Shown: positions 43,782 to 53,192 of the stretch, one piece after another
How positions within the stretch are numbered: position 1 is the first letter of the stretch
Layout of the letters: each line of letters begins with the position of its first letter
Assembly: GCF_017833255.1 (NCBI RefSeq)
Contig: NZ_JAFIBU010000001.1
Location: forward strand, 62,001 to 126,000
Length of the DNA: 64,000 bases
Reading direction: 5' to 3'
Source of the DNA: Paenibacillus sp. PvR098
GTDB lineage: Bacteria; Bacillota; Bacilli; Paenibacillales; NBRC-103111
Translations under genes and position numbers: made by a program
The notes under the pieces: model-generated
Seen by the model: the letters and a program-made list of their open reading frames with translations, nothing else
The model's database searches: none
Told to the model about the DNA's origin: nothing

Positions 43782-44712
43782 ATGGGGAACATTTTGCAGA
43801 CGCTCGAACAGGCAGCCGCCGATTGCGCCTGCGGCAAGCACAACCGTATCAGCCTGGATACCATCGTTGTTGGACGCGAGGCATTGGAGCGGGCAGTGCC
43901 TTATTTGCTCGAGCGATCCTGCAAGCATGTCACCGTGGTAGTGGATGCTACTACCTTCGCAGCAGCTGGTCAAAGGCTGGTCGATTGTTTACGCACAGCT
44001 GGGATGGATTTCGCACAGGTCATACTGCTGGGGAATCATCAGGGGATGTGGTGGCTGATGAGCAGTCGATCATTCAAGTGATGCTGGAAACTCCGAACAC
44101 AACGGACGTTATCATTGCCGTAGGGGCGGGAACCATCCATGATATCGTCCGGTTTACCGGATACAAGATGAACAAGCCTTTCATCTCCGTCCCGACCGCG
44201 CCGTCCGTTGACGGCTTCACTTCCATAGGGGCTCCGATCATCATTCAAGGGGAAAAGAAAACGATCTCGGCTTCAGCGCCCGATGCCATTTTTGCAGATC
44301 TGGATATTTTGACAGGCGCTCCTCAAAGCCTGCTAGCTGCGGGATTCTGCGATATGCTCGGCAAATACACCTCGTTGTTCGATTGGAAGTTCACGCATTG
44401 GGTAGCCGGCGAACCCCATTGTCCTGCTGCCGAACGCATAACCAAGCGAGCTCTGATGGATTGCGTTAACCATGTGCAGGAAATCGCTCAGCGCGAGGAA
44501 GGCGGTATTCGTGTTCTGACCAAAGCGCTGATAGAATCGGGATTAGCCGTGCTGATCTTCGGGAGCTTATACGGACCATGGACGGTCCGGTTACTCCAGC
44601 CGAGCTGGGAATAGATCAGGAGCTCTTAACGCGAAGCATGTTGGAAGCTCACCAAGTCCGGCTGAACCGGTATACGATGCTTAGAGCGCTGAATGAAGCG
44701 GGCTTCCGATAA
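43782..44712 (+). pseudogene. sn-glycerol-1-phosphate dehydrogenase (AraM/EgsA-like), broken
   Basis: The start (ATG 43782 after GAGGAGAGGTACC) and first 86 or so residues are normal (RISLDTIVVGREALERAVPYL, VVVDATTFAAAG). Near 44040 the frame shifts; GDVVADEQSIIQVMLE and VGAGTIHDIVRFTGYKMNKP, which bind NAD and metal, continue in another frame through SGLAVLIFG at about 44565. There the family core with the second metal histidine is deleted, and the C-terminus (MDGPVTPAELGIDQELLTRS ... RYTMLRALNEAGFR) follows in a third frame to 44712. The full family is about 400 residues. The enzyme would make glycerol-1-phosphate in the cytoplasm; this copy cannot. Confidence 0.85.
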
Positions 44713-44825
44713 GACTAGTCATGCCGAAAAATAAGACTTGCTGGTGAACATTCCTTCCGATATAGTAAGGGGTAATATAGTCACTCAGTTAAAATCACAA
44801 CGAACGAAATGGAGGTGTCCATCCA

Positions 44826-45593
44826 TTGCCGATTATCCAGTCGGTTGAGAGAGCGCTGCGAATTCTGGATCTGTTTGACGAATACCATAAGGAATTAAAG
44901 ATCACAGAAATCAGCAGCCGGATGGACTTGCATAAAAGCACGGTTCATTCTTTATTAAAAACATTACAGGTGCATCGTTACATCGAACAAAATCCGGATA
45001 GCGGGAAGTACCGGCTCGGGATGAAGCTGCTGGAGAGAAGCAGCAGACTAGTGCAGAGCTTGGATATTCGACAGGTAGCTAATAACTATTTGCAGACGCT
45101 CTCCAAAACGACAGGGCAAACAGCCCATTTGGTTGTTCTGGACGGAAAAGAAGGCGTTTACATCGATAAAGTGGAGGGTGAGAAAGCCGTTATTCGATAT
45201 TCCCGTATCGGCAGACGCATTCCTCTGCACTGCAGTGCCGTCGGGAAAGCGCTTGTTGCCTATAAATCGCCAAAGGAGCTGAGCTCCATTCTCAAAGGGT
45301 ACGACTATCAGAAGCATACGGACAGAACCATCAGATCCGAAGAAGCTTTTCTGCTTGAGCTGGAGCAGGTGAAACAGCGGGGATACGCTACGGACGATCA
45401 GGAGAACGAACCTGGTGTCTTCTGCATCGCCGCGGCTGTCCGGGATCACACGGGGGAAGTGACTGCTGCGGTCAGCATATCGATGCTTCAGGCCAGAGTG
45501 ACGGATGAGGATAAGGAAAGATACATCAAGCTCTTGTTACAAGCCGCTGGCGAGCTTTCAGAGCGGATGGGTTACGGCATCATGATAGGATGA
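44826..45593 (+). CDS. IclR-family transcriptional regulator
   Basis: The 255-residue protein has an N-terminal winged helix (VERALRILDLFDEYHKELKI, then MDLHKSTVHSLLKTL) and the IclR effector domain (about 80-250) with PLHCSAVGKALVAY. IclR proteins of the KdgR type sense 2-keto-3-deoxy sugar acids. It lies 126 bases before a D-xylonate-dehydratase-like gene whose product is exactly such a compound, and that promoter carries a symmetrical operator. The start is TTG 44826 behind AATGGAGGTG. Confidence 0.88.
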   Translation: MPIIQSVERALRILDLFDEYHKELKITEISSRMDLHKSTVHSLLKTLQVHRYIEQNPDSGKYRLGMKLLERSSRLVQSLDIRQVANNYLQTLSKTTGQTAHLVVLDGKEGVYIDKVEGEKAVIRYSRIGRRIPLHCSAVGKALVAYKSPKELSSILKGYDYQKHTDRTIRSEEAFLLELEQVKQRGYATDDQENEPGVFCIAAAVRDHTGEVTAAVSISMLQARVTDEDKERYIKLLLQAAGELSERMGYGIMIG

Positions 45594-45645
45594 AAGTGGG
45601 CGGCAAGCTTGTAAAAGCTTGACCTGCTTCTTTTTAATGAAAAAC

Positions 45646-45673
45646 TATAAAACCTAGTTTTATAATATAAAAC
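45646..45673. promoter_or_regulatory. triple half-site operator for the IclR regulator
   Basis: Three copies of an 8-base half-site alternate in orientation: TATAAAAC (45646-45653), then three bases, GTTTTATA (45657-45664), one base, TATAAAAC (45666-45673). Neighbouring pairs give two overlapping perfect palindromes. It lies 47 bases before the dehydratase start, over the probable promoter. Confidence 0.65.
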
Positions 45674-45719
45674 AAAAAAAGTGTTCGTCAAATTCTTGCA
45701 CTAGAAGGGGAGAGGGAAC

Positions 45720-47693
45720 ATGAGTGAATTATTGAGTTCTATTATGGGAGCGGAAGGAAAAGAGTTATACCGCCTTCAGACCCATGCCCAAGGACCGCGG
45801 GGAACTCTGCCGCTGACACCGGATATGCTGCTTCACGAGCCTAGCGGGCATCTGTTTGGGCTAACGCAAAATGTAGGGATGGGCTGGATTCCCTCCGAAC
45901 TGAACGGCAAGCAGGTTTTGTTGCTCAGCACCCAAGGCGGCATCCGCGCGGAGGACGGCAAACCGATTGCGCTAGGTTACCATACCGGGCATTGGGAAGT
46001 CGGGTTGCTGATGCAGGATGCGGCATATGAAATCCGGAAGAGCGGCGGCGTCCCCTTTGCGGGTTATGTGAGCGATCCATGCGATGGGAGAAGCCAAGGT
46101 ACCGAAGGGATGTTCGACTCGCTGCCTTATCGTAATGACGCTGCTATCGTATTTCGCAGGCTCATTCGCTCACTTCCCACACGCAAGGCAGTGATCGGGA
46201 TAGCTACCTGCGACAAGGGCCTGCCAGCCATGCTGACGGCTCTTGCCGCAATGCGCGAGCTGCCGTGTATTATCGTCCCCGGGGGAGTGACCCTGCCTCC
46301 ATCGAGTGGGGAGGATGCCGGTAAAATCCAAACGATAGGGGCCCGTTATTCGAATGGAGAACTCTCGCTGGAGGATGCGGCGGATCTCGGCTGCCGGGCC
46401 TGTGCTACACCTGGCGGGGGCTGTCAGTTTCTCGGCACGGCGGCTACGGCGCAGGTCGTCGCCGAAGCCTTGGGACTGACGGTGCCGCACGCGGCGCTGG
46501 CTCCGTCCGGTCAACCGATCTGGCATGAGTTGGCCCGTCAATCAGCCCGCGCGGTCATGATGATGGAGTCGAAAGGGCTTCGGACGCGCGATATCGTAAC
46601 TCATGCCGCCATTCGCAACGCCATGGTCGTTCATGCGGCCTTCGGCGGCTCCACAAACCTGCTGCTGCATATCCCGGCCATTGCTCATGCCGCCGGATGC
46701 GCCATACCGACCGTGCAAGAATGGGATCGCGTCAACCGAAATGTTCCGAGGCTGGTCAGCGTACTGCCGAACGGACCGGTATATCATCCGACGGTCAGGG
46801 TATTTCTGGCCGGTGGAGTGCCAGAGGTAATGCTGCATCTGCGCCAGTTAGGATTACTCGACGAATCGGCGCTCACCGTGACCGGCGAAACACTGGGGAC
46901 GGTGCTCGATTGGTGGGAGACCTCGGAGCGAAGAGCGAAGGTGCGTGAGGCGCTGCAGAAGCTGGACGGAATTCGGCCCGATGAGGTCATTATGAGTCCG
47001 GAGCAAGCGCGGTCCTACGGAATGGCATCCACGGTCACCTTTCCAACCGGAAATCTTGCACCGGAAGGTTCCGTCATTAAATCGACGTCCATTGACCCTA
47101 CAGTGGTAGGAACAGACGGAATCTATCGGCATAAAGGTCGGGCAAAGGTGTTCACTGCGGAACGGGAGGCTATTCGTGCCATCAAGACCGGAGGGATTGT
47201 AGCTGGGGATATGCTGGTGCTGATCGGACGCGGCCCAATCGGGTCGGGAATGGAGGAGACGTATCAACTAACCTCGGCGCTAAAGCATCTGCCTTTCGGA
47301 AAGCATGTGACGCTGATCACGGATGCCCGCTTCTCCGGCGTCTCCACGGGCGCTTGCATCGGTCATGTCGGACCGGAAGCGCTAGCGGGCGGACCGATCG
47401 GCAAGCTGAGGGACGGCGATTGGATCGAAGTGGTGATTGACCGGGAGCGTCTGCAGGGCAGCTTGCATTTTGTCGGAGAGGGAGATACCTTCTATACGCC
47501 TCAGGAAGGAAGCGAGGTACTCGCGCGGCGAATGCCTCATCCTCATCTGGCCCCTGATCCCGGTTTGCCGGACGATACCCGTTTGTGGGCTGCTCTTCAA
47601 GGGGCCAGCGGGGGAACATGGCGCGGGAGTGTGTATGATGTGGACCGGATCATCACACTGCTTGAGGCAGGCAAGAAAGCGTTGGGTTGGTAA
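45720..47693 (+). CDS. yjhG: dihydroxy-acid dehydratase family sugar-acid dehydratase, D-xylonate dehydratase (YjhG/YagF)-like
   Basis: The 657-residue protein belongs to the IlvD/Edd family but has the length and motifs of YjhG/Yag[38 protein letters not shown] and [20 protein letters not shown], with Cys residues in CDK and CQF placed to hold the iron-sulfur cluster. It would dehydrate D-xylonate or a related aldonate to 2-keto-3-deoxy acid in the cytoplasm. Start ATG 45720 follows GGGGAGAGGG. The operator and IclR gene upstream suggest induction by the product. No aldolase gene follows in this window. Confidence 0.85.
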   Translation: MSELLSSIMGAEGKELYRLQTHAQGPRGTLPLTPDMLLHEPSGHLFGLTQNVGMGWIPSELNGKQVLLLSTQGGIRAEDGKPIALGYHTGHWEVGLLMQDAAYEIRKSGGVPFAGYVSDPCDGRSQGTEGMFDSLPYRNDAAIVFRRLIRSLPTRKAVIGIATCDKGLPAMLTALAAMRELPCIIVPGGVTLPPSSGEDAGKIQTIGARYSNGELSLEDAADLGCRACATPGGGCQFLGTAATAQVVAEALGLTVPHAALAPSGQPIWHELARQSARAVMMMESKGLRTRDIVTHAAIRNAMVVHAAFGGSTNLLLHIPAIAHAAGCAIPTVQEWDRVNRNVPRLVSVLPNGPVYHPTVRVFLAGGVPEVMLHLRQLGLLDESALTVTGETLGTVLDWWETSERRAKVREALQKLDGIRPDEVIMSPEQARSYGMASTVTFPTGNLAPEGSVIKSTSIDPTVVGTDGIYRHKGRAKVFTAEREAIRAIKTGGIVAGDMLVLIGRGPIGSGMEETYQLTSALKHLPFGKHVTLITDARFSGVSTGACIGHVGPEALAGGPIGKLRDGDWIEVVIDRERLQGSLHFVGEGDTFYTPQEGSEVLARRMPHPHLAPDPGLPDDTRLWAALQGASGGTWRGSVYDVDRIITLLEAGKKALGW

Positions 47694-47744
47694 AGGCCGT
47701 CCTTTTAATCTTGACTGGAAGCATATATATCATTACGAAAAGTA

Positions 47745-47774
47745 AGCAGCCGAAGGGTAATCCCTTCGGCTGCT
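47745..47774. terminator. bidirectional hairpin between convergent genes
   Basis: AGCAGCCGAAGGG and CCCTTCGGCTGCT form a perfect 13-bp stem with loop TAAT; the minus-strand side has a T-rich tail. Confidence 0.75.
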
Positions 47775-47780
47775 CAAGGT

Positions 47781-48206
47781 TCAACGAACATACCGCGTTC
47801 GGTGAGCGTAGATCCAATTTTTTTTCATATCCCGTACAAGTCCTTCTTCCTTGGCAAGCACCTTCTCCGCATAAGCATCAAAGGTGTGAAATTCATGCGG
47901 AGTCGGCTCGATAAAACGCATGGTGCCCTTCCATTCAAATTCGAGCAGCAGCCCATAATTGGCTGCCAGGCGATGAGTGATGTGCATCAGAAGAAAATCC
48001 TCCCAGGTCGTCGCGTTCGCATCACGTTCGAATCGCCATCCACCAGGCTCCTCCGCTATCTGAATGCCATGGATTCGCATCATATATTCCGGAAGGAGGA
48101 TATAGCCCTCGGGAACCTGCTGAACGACGGCATTCCACTCTTCCGCAATCCGCTGCAGCTCCTCCGTCATATTCAAAGTTTTGGTCGGAAGAAATAATGT
48201 AAACAC
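47781..48206 (-). CDS. hypothetical protein (141 aa)
   Basis: The 141-residue product is a soluble, aromatic-rich protein (MTEELQRIAEEWNAVVQQVP, WRFERDANATTWEDFLLMHI) without signal peptide or cysteine. Histidines occur in HITHR and EPTPHEFHTFD. I do not recognise a family. The start is GTG 48206 after AGAGGTGAAGG. The gene is followed by the hairpin at 47745. A phosphodiesterase gene lies 74 bases upstream on the same strand. Confidence 0.65.
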   Translation of the reverse strand: MFTLFLPTKTLNMTEELQRIAEEWNAVVQQVPEGYILLPEYMMRIHGIQIAEEPGGWRFERDANATTWEDFLLMHITHRLAANYGLLLEFEWKGTMRFIEPTPHEFHTFDAYAEKVLAKEEGLVRDMKKNWIYAHRTRYVR

Positions 48207-48280
48207 GTTGGTCCTTCACCTCTTTTCCCTTTTTTACCTATCATAACGCAGACTACTTGGGATAGGTAGAGGCCGGTTGG

Positions 48281-49087
48281 TTACGTTTCCTTCAGCAGCG
48301 CTGTCAAGCGCTCCGGGTAATCGGTGATTACGCTTGTCACTCCCAGCAATATCATTCGGGCCATGGTGTCCTGATCATTGACGGTCCATGCATAGACTTC
48401 CTTCTGATGTAGGTTCGCCAAACGCATAAATTCTTCGTCTATGATCGTGTGAGCTGTACTGAGCACATCAAAATCTTTGTTCGAGAAAAGGCTTGCGTTG
48501 TCAGTGATTTTTGTAGAGATGATGAGACCCGTTTTGATGCTTGGATTCCGCTGTTTTACTTTTTGAATCAGGGCGGCATCGAACGATGTTACGGTACATT
48601 CCCGAATACACTGCTTTTTCATGATAATGTCTGCAGTCTTTTCGGCAAGCTGCTTTTGATGTCCGTTGTTTTTGAGCTCGATATTCAGCTTGATTTTACC
48701 CTTCGCGGTATCTATGGCTTGCTCCAATGTCGGCACCCGTTCAGCCTCGAACCGCTGGTGAAACCAAGCTCCCGCGCTGGCGTGAAGCAATTCTGCTGAT
48801 GGGATCAGCCACATAGGCTTGTCGATGCCGGTCGTTCTCCTGGCGTTGTCGTCGTGCATTAAGACAATGATTCCGTCAGCGGTTTCCTGCACATCAATCT
48901 CCGCGTAGCCTGCGCCATCTTCGATGGCTTTACGGATGGAGCTTAGCGTGTTCTCTGGCGCGGAGCCAGAACTTCCGCGATGCGCAGTGACAAGCTCGCG
49001 GCTGTCGGCAAGCCAGCTGAGGTCAGAGCTGACAGAGGTCAGATTGGCGGTAAGTAGAAATGTGAGAGTGAGAATCATTTTATGCAT
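48281..49087 (-). CDS. glycerophosphodiester phosphodiesterase, exported
   Basis: The 268-residue protein has a short signal peptide (MILTLTFLLTANLTSVSS) and a complete GDPD TIM barrel: TAHRGSSGSAPENT with the catalytic His-Arg, GYAEIDVQETADGIIVLMHDD with metal Glu-Asp and His, and ELKNNGHQ. It would cut glycerophosphodiesters or teichoic-acid pieces outside the membrane to alcohols and glycerol-3-phosphate. Start ATG 49087 follows TGAAGGAGACGACC. Position after the hypothetical gene suggests separate transcripts. Confidence 0.88.
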   Translation of the reverse strand: MHKMILTLTFLLTANLTSVSSDLSWLADSRELVTAHRGSSGSAPENTLSSIRKAIEDGAGYAEIDVQETADGIIVLMHDDNARRTTGIDKPMWLIPSAELLHASAGAWFHQRFEAERVPTLEQAIDTAKGKIKLNIELKNNGHQKQLAEKTADIIMKKQCIRECTVTSFDAALIQKVKQRNPSIKTGLIISTKITDNASLFSNKDFDVLSTAHTIIDEEFMRLANLHQKEVYAWTVNDQDTMARMILLGVTSVITDYPERLTALLKET

Positions 49088-49474
49088 GGTCGTCTCCTTC
49101 AGGCGTAAGTGAGTATGTTAAAATTGGACGGCCACTTGGGTTCTATTGTTTCCAATCCATATGAAAATTCATAAAAATGTTAGAAATAGGTGGTGACCCG
49201 TATACTATTTTTATCGTCGTATGCCGCTGAAAATGTAATGTTTTTTCCTGCTCTTGTGTGTAGTTGGAGAGGTTTTAAAAAAAGGGGGACAGCGTGATAG
49301 CATGAATGTCACAGGTTTAACATAAGCGTTGACCTCTGGGGTATACGTCCTCTGATTCAGAAATTGGCCGTTATCTTTGACCAGGGCGGACCGGCTCGGT
49401 GGATGAACGATCCGAAATAAATATGTTATGATGTTGGTTGACGATTCTGACTAAAATATGGGAGTTGTGTGAGA
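49088..49474. other. 387-bp divergent intergenic region
   Basis: It contains the promoters of the phosphodiesterase and PfkB kinase genes. A weak promoter with -10 TATGAT near 49429 could serve the kinase. No small gene, terminator or riboswitch-like fold was seen. Confidence 0.4.
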
Positions 49475-50440
49475 ATGAATCAAGCCGGTTTGGTGGTATG
49501 TGTGGGGGAGCTTTTGATCGATTTCTTTTGCACAGACATCGATGTTGATTTAAAGAAAGGCGACAATTTTATTAAGCAAGCGGGTGGAGCGCCAGCCAAC
49601 GTATCTGCAGCGATTGCCAAGCTGGGGGGAACGGCTTCGTTTGTCGGTAAGGTAGGAAATGATCCGTTCGGAGGGTTTCTGATTGATGTGCTGGATCAAG
49701 CCGGGGTCGATACACAGAGGGTTTCCAAGGATGATGCCGTTAGAACGACGATGGCTTTCGTATCGCTGCAAGCAAACGGGGAGCGGGATTTCGTCTTTTA
49801 CCGCGGTGCGGATGAGCGGTTAACCATGGCTGATGTGGATCTTGAGTACATATCCCACGCTCGTGTCATGCACTTTGGCTCGGCAACGGCGCTTCTTGGA
49901 GGCGAAGCTCTAGAAACTTATTTTTCATTGATCGATCTGGCCAAAGCCAAAAACATGTTCATATCCTTTGACCCGAACTTCCGCACCAATTTGTGGCAGG
50001 GTAGAGAAGATGAATTTATAGAACGGGCGCGGAGAGGGATCGGACAAGCCGATTTCGTGAAGGTTAGCGATGAGGAGCTGCGGCTTATTACGACGCAAGA
50101 GGATATGCTGGAAGGCGTACGGGACCTGCATCACTTGGGGGCGCGCGTCATCGCCGTTACACTCGGGAAAGAGGGGACATTGATCTCCTCGAACGGGCAG
50201 CACGCTGTCATTCCGAGCGTTCCGATCAAGTCGGTCGATTCCACAGGTGCCGGAGACTCGTTCGTGGGAGCCACCTTGTTTCAGTTAGCACAAGCGAAGG
50301 AGCCAGCCGGTTTGTGCGATGACTTCGATGAGCTGAAGAGAATCATCGCGTTCTCCAATAAAGTAGGAGCCATCGTGTGTACGAAGGTCGGAGCGATTGC
50401 CGCGCTGCCGTCCTTGGAAGAGGTTGAACGGTTCGGGTGA
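49475..50440 (+). CDS. PfkB-family carbohydrate kinase, probably fructokinase
   Basis: The 321-residue protein has both PfkB signatures: GGAPANVSAAIAKLGG near residue 35 and DSTGAGDSFVGATLF near residue 255, whose Asp is catalytic. Overall form (CVGELLIDFFCTD, then VGNDPFGGFLIDVL) is that of ScrK-type fructokinases, but substrate within PfkB is hard to fix. I chose ATG 49475; a GTG two codons upstream gives a poorer fit to GGGAG. The gene stands alone, followed by a small hairpin. Confidence 0.88.
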   Translation: MNQAGLVVCVGELLIDFFCTDIDVDLKKGDNFIKQAGGAPANVSAAIAKLGGTASFVGKVGNDPFGGFLIDVLDQAGVDTQRVSKDDAVRTTMAFVSLQANGERDFVFYRGADERLTMADVDLEYISHARVMHFGSATALLGGEALETYFSLIDLAKAKNMFISFDPNFRTNLWQGREDEFIERARRGIGQADFVKVSDEELRLITTQEDMLEGVRDLHHLGARVIAVTLGKEGTLISSNGQHAVIPSVPIKSVDSTGAGDSFVGATLFQLAQAKEPAGLCDDFDELKRIIAFSNKVGAIVCTKVGAIAALPSLEEVERFG

Positions 50441-50486
50441 ACTGGAGTGTACAAAAAAGCCACAAATTGAATTGACGGTTTGCTTG

Positions 50487-50505
50487 CAGCGGAGCTTCTC
50501 CGCTG
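50487..50505 (+). terminator. small hairpin after the PfkB kinase gene
   Basis: CAGCGGAG and CTCCGCTG pair around CTT; only a short T stretch follows, so termination is uncertain. Confidence 0.45.
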
Positions 50506-50539
50506 TAGGTTTCATTCACAAACAAGAAACCTATTTTCT

Positions 50540-50577
50540 CATTTATAAAAAACATTTATAAAAAACATTTATAAAAA
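50540..50577. repeat. short tandem repeat, 13-bp unit, about 2.9 copies
   Basis: CATTTATAAAAAA is repeated twice exactly and a third time almost completely, just before the malic enzyme promoter. The A/T-rich curve could act as an UP-like element or simply be slippage. Confidence 0.7.
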
Positions 50578-50582
50578 TATCG

Positions 50583-50611
50583 TTGACACGCTTTCATTAA
50601 AAAATTAGACT
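50583..50611 (+). promoter_or_regulatory. sigma-A promoter of the malic enzyme gene
   Basis: TTGACA at 50583-50588 and TAGACT at 50606-50611 are 17 bases apart, giving a leader of about 75 bases. Confidence 0.6.
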
Positions 50612-50691
50612 GTGAAAGTAATGCATTAGTTTAACTATTAATTTCGTAGTTTTGCATTAGGATTTTCTATAATCGAAAGGAGCAATAAAGA

Positions 50692-52116
50692 ATGAGTGGT
50701 CAGACAAGTGGAAGTTATACGATTATTTTGCGAATGGAGCTGGAACCAAACGTAGCATTCATTCAAATCGCTAATGCAATCCACGAAAAGGGCTGCGAAA
50801 TCGTTGCCGTGGATATTGTGAACAGAAATAAGGAAAAAACGATTAGGGATATCACGGTATCCGTTTCAAACAGAGAAACCGAAGCTGAATTGATTGAAAA
50901 CGTTCGCAATGTACCGGGAATTAAAATCCTTAACATATCCGACCGTACCTTCCTGATGCATTTGGGAGGAAAGATTGAGATTCGTTCGAAAGTTCCGATT
51001 AAAAACAGGGACGATCTTTCCCATGTGTACACCCCTGGTGTAGCACGTGTATGTATGGCGCTTCATGAGGATCCTTCCAAGGCTTATTCGTTGACCATTA
51101 AAAGAAATACTGTAGCCGTCGTGTCCGACGGTACTGCCGTACTTGGCTTGGGGGATATTGGTCCGATTGCTGCGATGCCGGTTATGGAAGGCAAAGCGAT
51201 GCTGTTTAAAGAAATGGCCGATATTGATTCATTCCCGATTTGTTTAGATACGAAAGACACGGAGGAAATTATCAGGATCGTTAAAGCAATCGCTCCTGCT
51301 TTCGGCGGTATCAACTTGGAGGATATTTCCTCGCCGCGATGCTTTGAGATTGAAGAAAGATTAAAAAATGAACTGGACATTCCCGTTTTTCATGACGACC
51401 AGCACGGAACCGCTGTTGTCATGCTGGCGGGATTGATTAACGCATTAAAAATTGTGAATAAGCAAATGTCTGACATTAGAGTGGTGTTTAGCGGTATCGG
51501 CGCTGCAGGCGTGGCTTGCACGAAAATGCTGATGGCTGCCGGAGTTAAGCATATCGTTGGTGCCACGAGATCCGTTGGTATTATCAACCGCAATGCAAAC
51601 TACGAAAATTCAATGTTTCAATGGTACGCGGAGAATACGAATCCCGACAATGTAACGGGAACGTTAAAGGACGCCATGGAGAATGCGGATGTGTTTATCG
51701 GTTTGTCCGGTCCGGGTGTCATTACAGTCGAGGATTTGAAAAAAATGGCCAAGGATCCGATTGTGTTTGCTATGGCTAATCCGACTCCGGAGATTTTACC
51801 GGAAATTGCAGAGCCGTATGTTAGAGTCATGGCTACAGGAAGATCCGATTATCCGAATCAGTTAAATAACGTGTTATGCTTCCCGGGAATTTTCAGAGGC
51901 GCTATGGATTGCCATGCCACGATCATTAACGAGGAAATGAAGCTGGCGGCCGCTTATGCTATCGCGTCCATCGTAGAGGATGCTGAGCTCAATGAGCAGT
52001 ATATTATCCCTAGCGTTTTCAATAACCGTGTAGTTGAAGTCGTTAGAAAAAAAGTAATTCAAGCCGCAGTAGAAACAGGGGTCGCGCGTAAAGTGCCGCA
52101 TGATATTCATAATTAA
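50692..52116 (+). CDS. NAD(P)-dependent malic enzyme with N-terminal ACT domain
   Basis: The 474-residue protein has an ACT domain (about residues 8-85; YTIILRMELEPNVAFIQIAN) followed by a malic enzyme: YTPGVARVC, VVSDGTAVLGLGDIGP, metal-binding FHDDQHGTAVV and cofactor loop VVFSGIGAAGVACTKML. It decarboxylates malate to pyruvate in the cytoplasm; the ACT domain probably senses an amino acid or similar effector. Start ATG 50692 follows CGAAAGGAGC. The gene stands alone with a good promoter and terminator. Coenzyme choice is not decided. Confidence 0.92.
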   Translation: MSGQTSGSYTIILRMELEPNVAFIQIANAIHEKGCEIVAVDIVNRNKEKTIRDITVSVSNRETEAELIENVRNVPGIKILNISDRTFLMHLGGKIEIRSKVPIKNRDDLSHVYTPGVARVCMALHEDPSKAYSLTIKRNTVAVVSDGTAVLGLGDIGPIAAMPVMEGKAMLFKEMADIDSFPICLDTKDTEEIIRIVKAIAPAFGGINLEDISSPRCFEIEERLKNELDIPVFHDDQHGTAVVMLAGLINALKIVNKQMSDIRVVFSGIGAAGVACTKMLMAAGVKHIVGATRSVGIINRNANYENSMFQWYAENTNPDNVTGTLKDAMENADVFIGLSGPGVITVEDLKKMAKDPIVFAMANPTPEILPEIAEPYVRVMATGRSDYPNQLNNVLCFPGIFRGAMDCHATIINEEMKLAAAYAIASIVEDAELNEQYIIPSVFNNRVVEVVRKKVIQAAVETGVARKVPHDIHN

Positions 52117-52126
52117 ATATTGAAGT

Positions 52127-52157
52127 AAACAGACCTGCCTCCGGTGGGTCTGTTTTT
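52127..52157 (+). terminator. terminator of the malic enzyme gene
   Basis: AAACAGACC and GGTCTGTTT pair around an 11-base loop, with T residues following. Confidence 0.9.
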
Positions 52158-52240
52158 ATATTTGCGAATAGATGGAGGAGGGAAGCGCACAATAAGGCGA
52201 ATACCGACCGAAACTTATTCTATATGTAAGGATGAGAAGC

Positions 52241-52768
52241 TTGAGGAAGACATTGTTGTGCTCCAGGATCTGCTTATCATTGTTCTTGCTGGCCATTTGC
52301 GTTTCTTTATTCCCGCAAGTGCTCGCCGCGGAGCCGGATTCAAGCAAGCTGAAAATAATGAATTTTGACGGATTGTCAGAAGAAGGCGTCTATTTAATCA
52401 TCAATAAAACCTCAAACCAGCTGACCGTGGTTTTGAACGGACGAGCCATGTATTATTTCCCAATCGCGACCGGACGGACGAAACAATTAACCCCGACAGG
52501 GCGATTTAACATCGTCACTAAAATCGTAAAGCCTTGGTACGTGCGCAAGCAGATCCCGGGCGGTGACCGGCGGAATCCGCTCGGTACCCGATGGATGGGC
52601 ATTAATGTTCCCGGAACCGGAGGCTACACTTATGGAATCCATGGGACCAACCGGCCGTATTCGATTGGCAGCAGCGCATCTTCGGGCTGCATTCGGATGC
52701 ATAACAAAGATATCGAGTGGTTGTTCAGGCATATTCCGCTCGGCACCGTGGTTATTATCAGAGATTAA
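52241..52768 (+). CDS. L,D-transpeptidase (YkuD family), secreted
   Basis: The protein of about 175 residues has a signal peptide (LLCSRICLSLFLLAICVSLF) and a YkuD domain: LIINKTSNQLTVVLNGR, then YGIHGTNRPYSIGSSASSGCIRM with the catalytic His and Cys. It would cross-link or remodel peptidoglycan outside the membrane, possibly in spore cortex or cell wall. I prefer TTG 52241 after TAAGGATGA; an in-frame ATG at 52232 overlaps that ribosome binding site. Short length (no LysM domain) is common in Bacillales. Confidence 0.85.
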   Translation: MRKTLLCSRICLSLFLLAICVSLFPQVLAAEPDSSKLKIMNFDGLSEEGVYLIINKTSNQLTVVLNGRAMYYFPIATGRTKQLTPTGRFNIVTKIVKPWYVRKQIPGGDRRNPLGTRWMGINVPGTGGYTYGIHGTNRPYSIGSSASSGCIRMHNKDIEWLFRHIPLGTVVIIRD

Positions 52769-53192
52769 CGGAGCCCAAAATGGATTTTTGCTTGTGTATA
52801 AGCATTACCGGTTCTGAGCATCATACTATCGACGGTGAAAAGCGAGGTGTGGTTCCGTTGAGCAAAGTAGCGGGTTATACCGGGGAAATTGGTTTTGGAT
52901 CGAGATAGAAGCGCAGGGATGTGCCAAAGACACGTTAGAGTAGTACTTGTTACTTTCGATCGTGTAGTTAGGTAAGACCCGAGCTTTAAAGCCAGGTTCA
53001 AGGCAATGACCAAAAAAACATTCACCGTTGAAAAGGACTCCAAGAGGAGTCCTTTTTCCTTTTGGACATGCTTCAGCAGTTGGACTAGCCCCTTGTCCTA
53101 CCGTTCAAATAGATGAGTGTACCGTAGCAATTGTTTTCGCCAGGCATAGGATGAAGTAACCTCCTAAATCATATGAATGGGGGACGTGAACG
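52769..53192. other. 424-bp intergenic region, possible small RNA
   Basis: No gene is evident. A palindrome GCTTTAAAGC lies near 52983-52992, and a good terminator is at 53031-53058 although no open frame precedes it for about 260 bases. The stretch before that terminator could be a small RNA, but I see no known fold. Confidence 0.35.
53031..53058 (+). terminator. terminator without an obvious gene
   Basis: AAAAGGACTCC and GGAGTCCTTTTT pair around AAGA. It may end a small RNA or the read-through of the transpeptidase transcript. Confidence 0.8.

Noticed and set aside
50540-50577. Iteron-type origin at the 13-bp tandem repeat
   Set aside because: Only about three copies in A/T-rich promoter DNA, no replication gene nearby; more likely slippage or an UP-like element.
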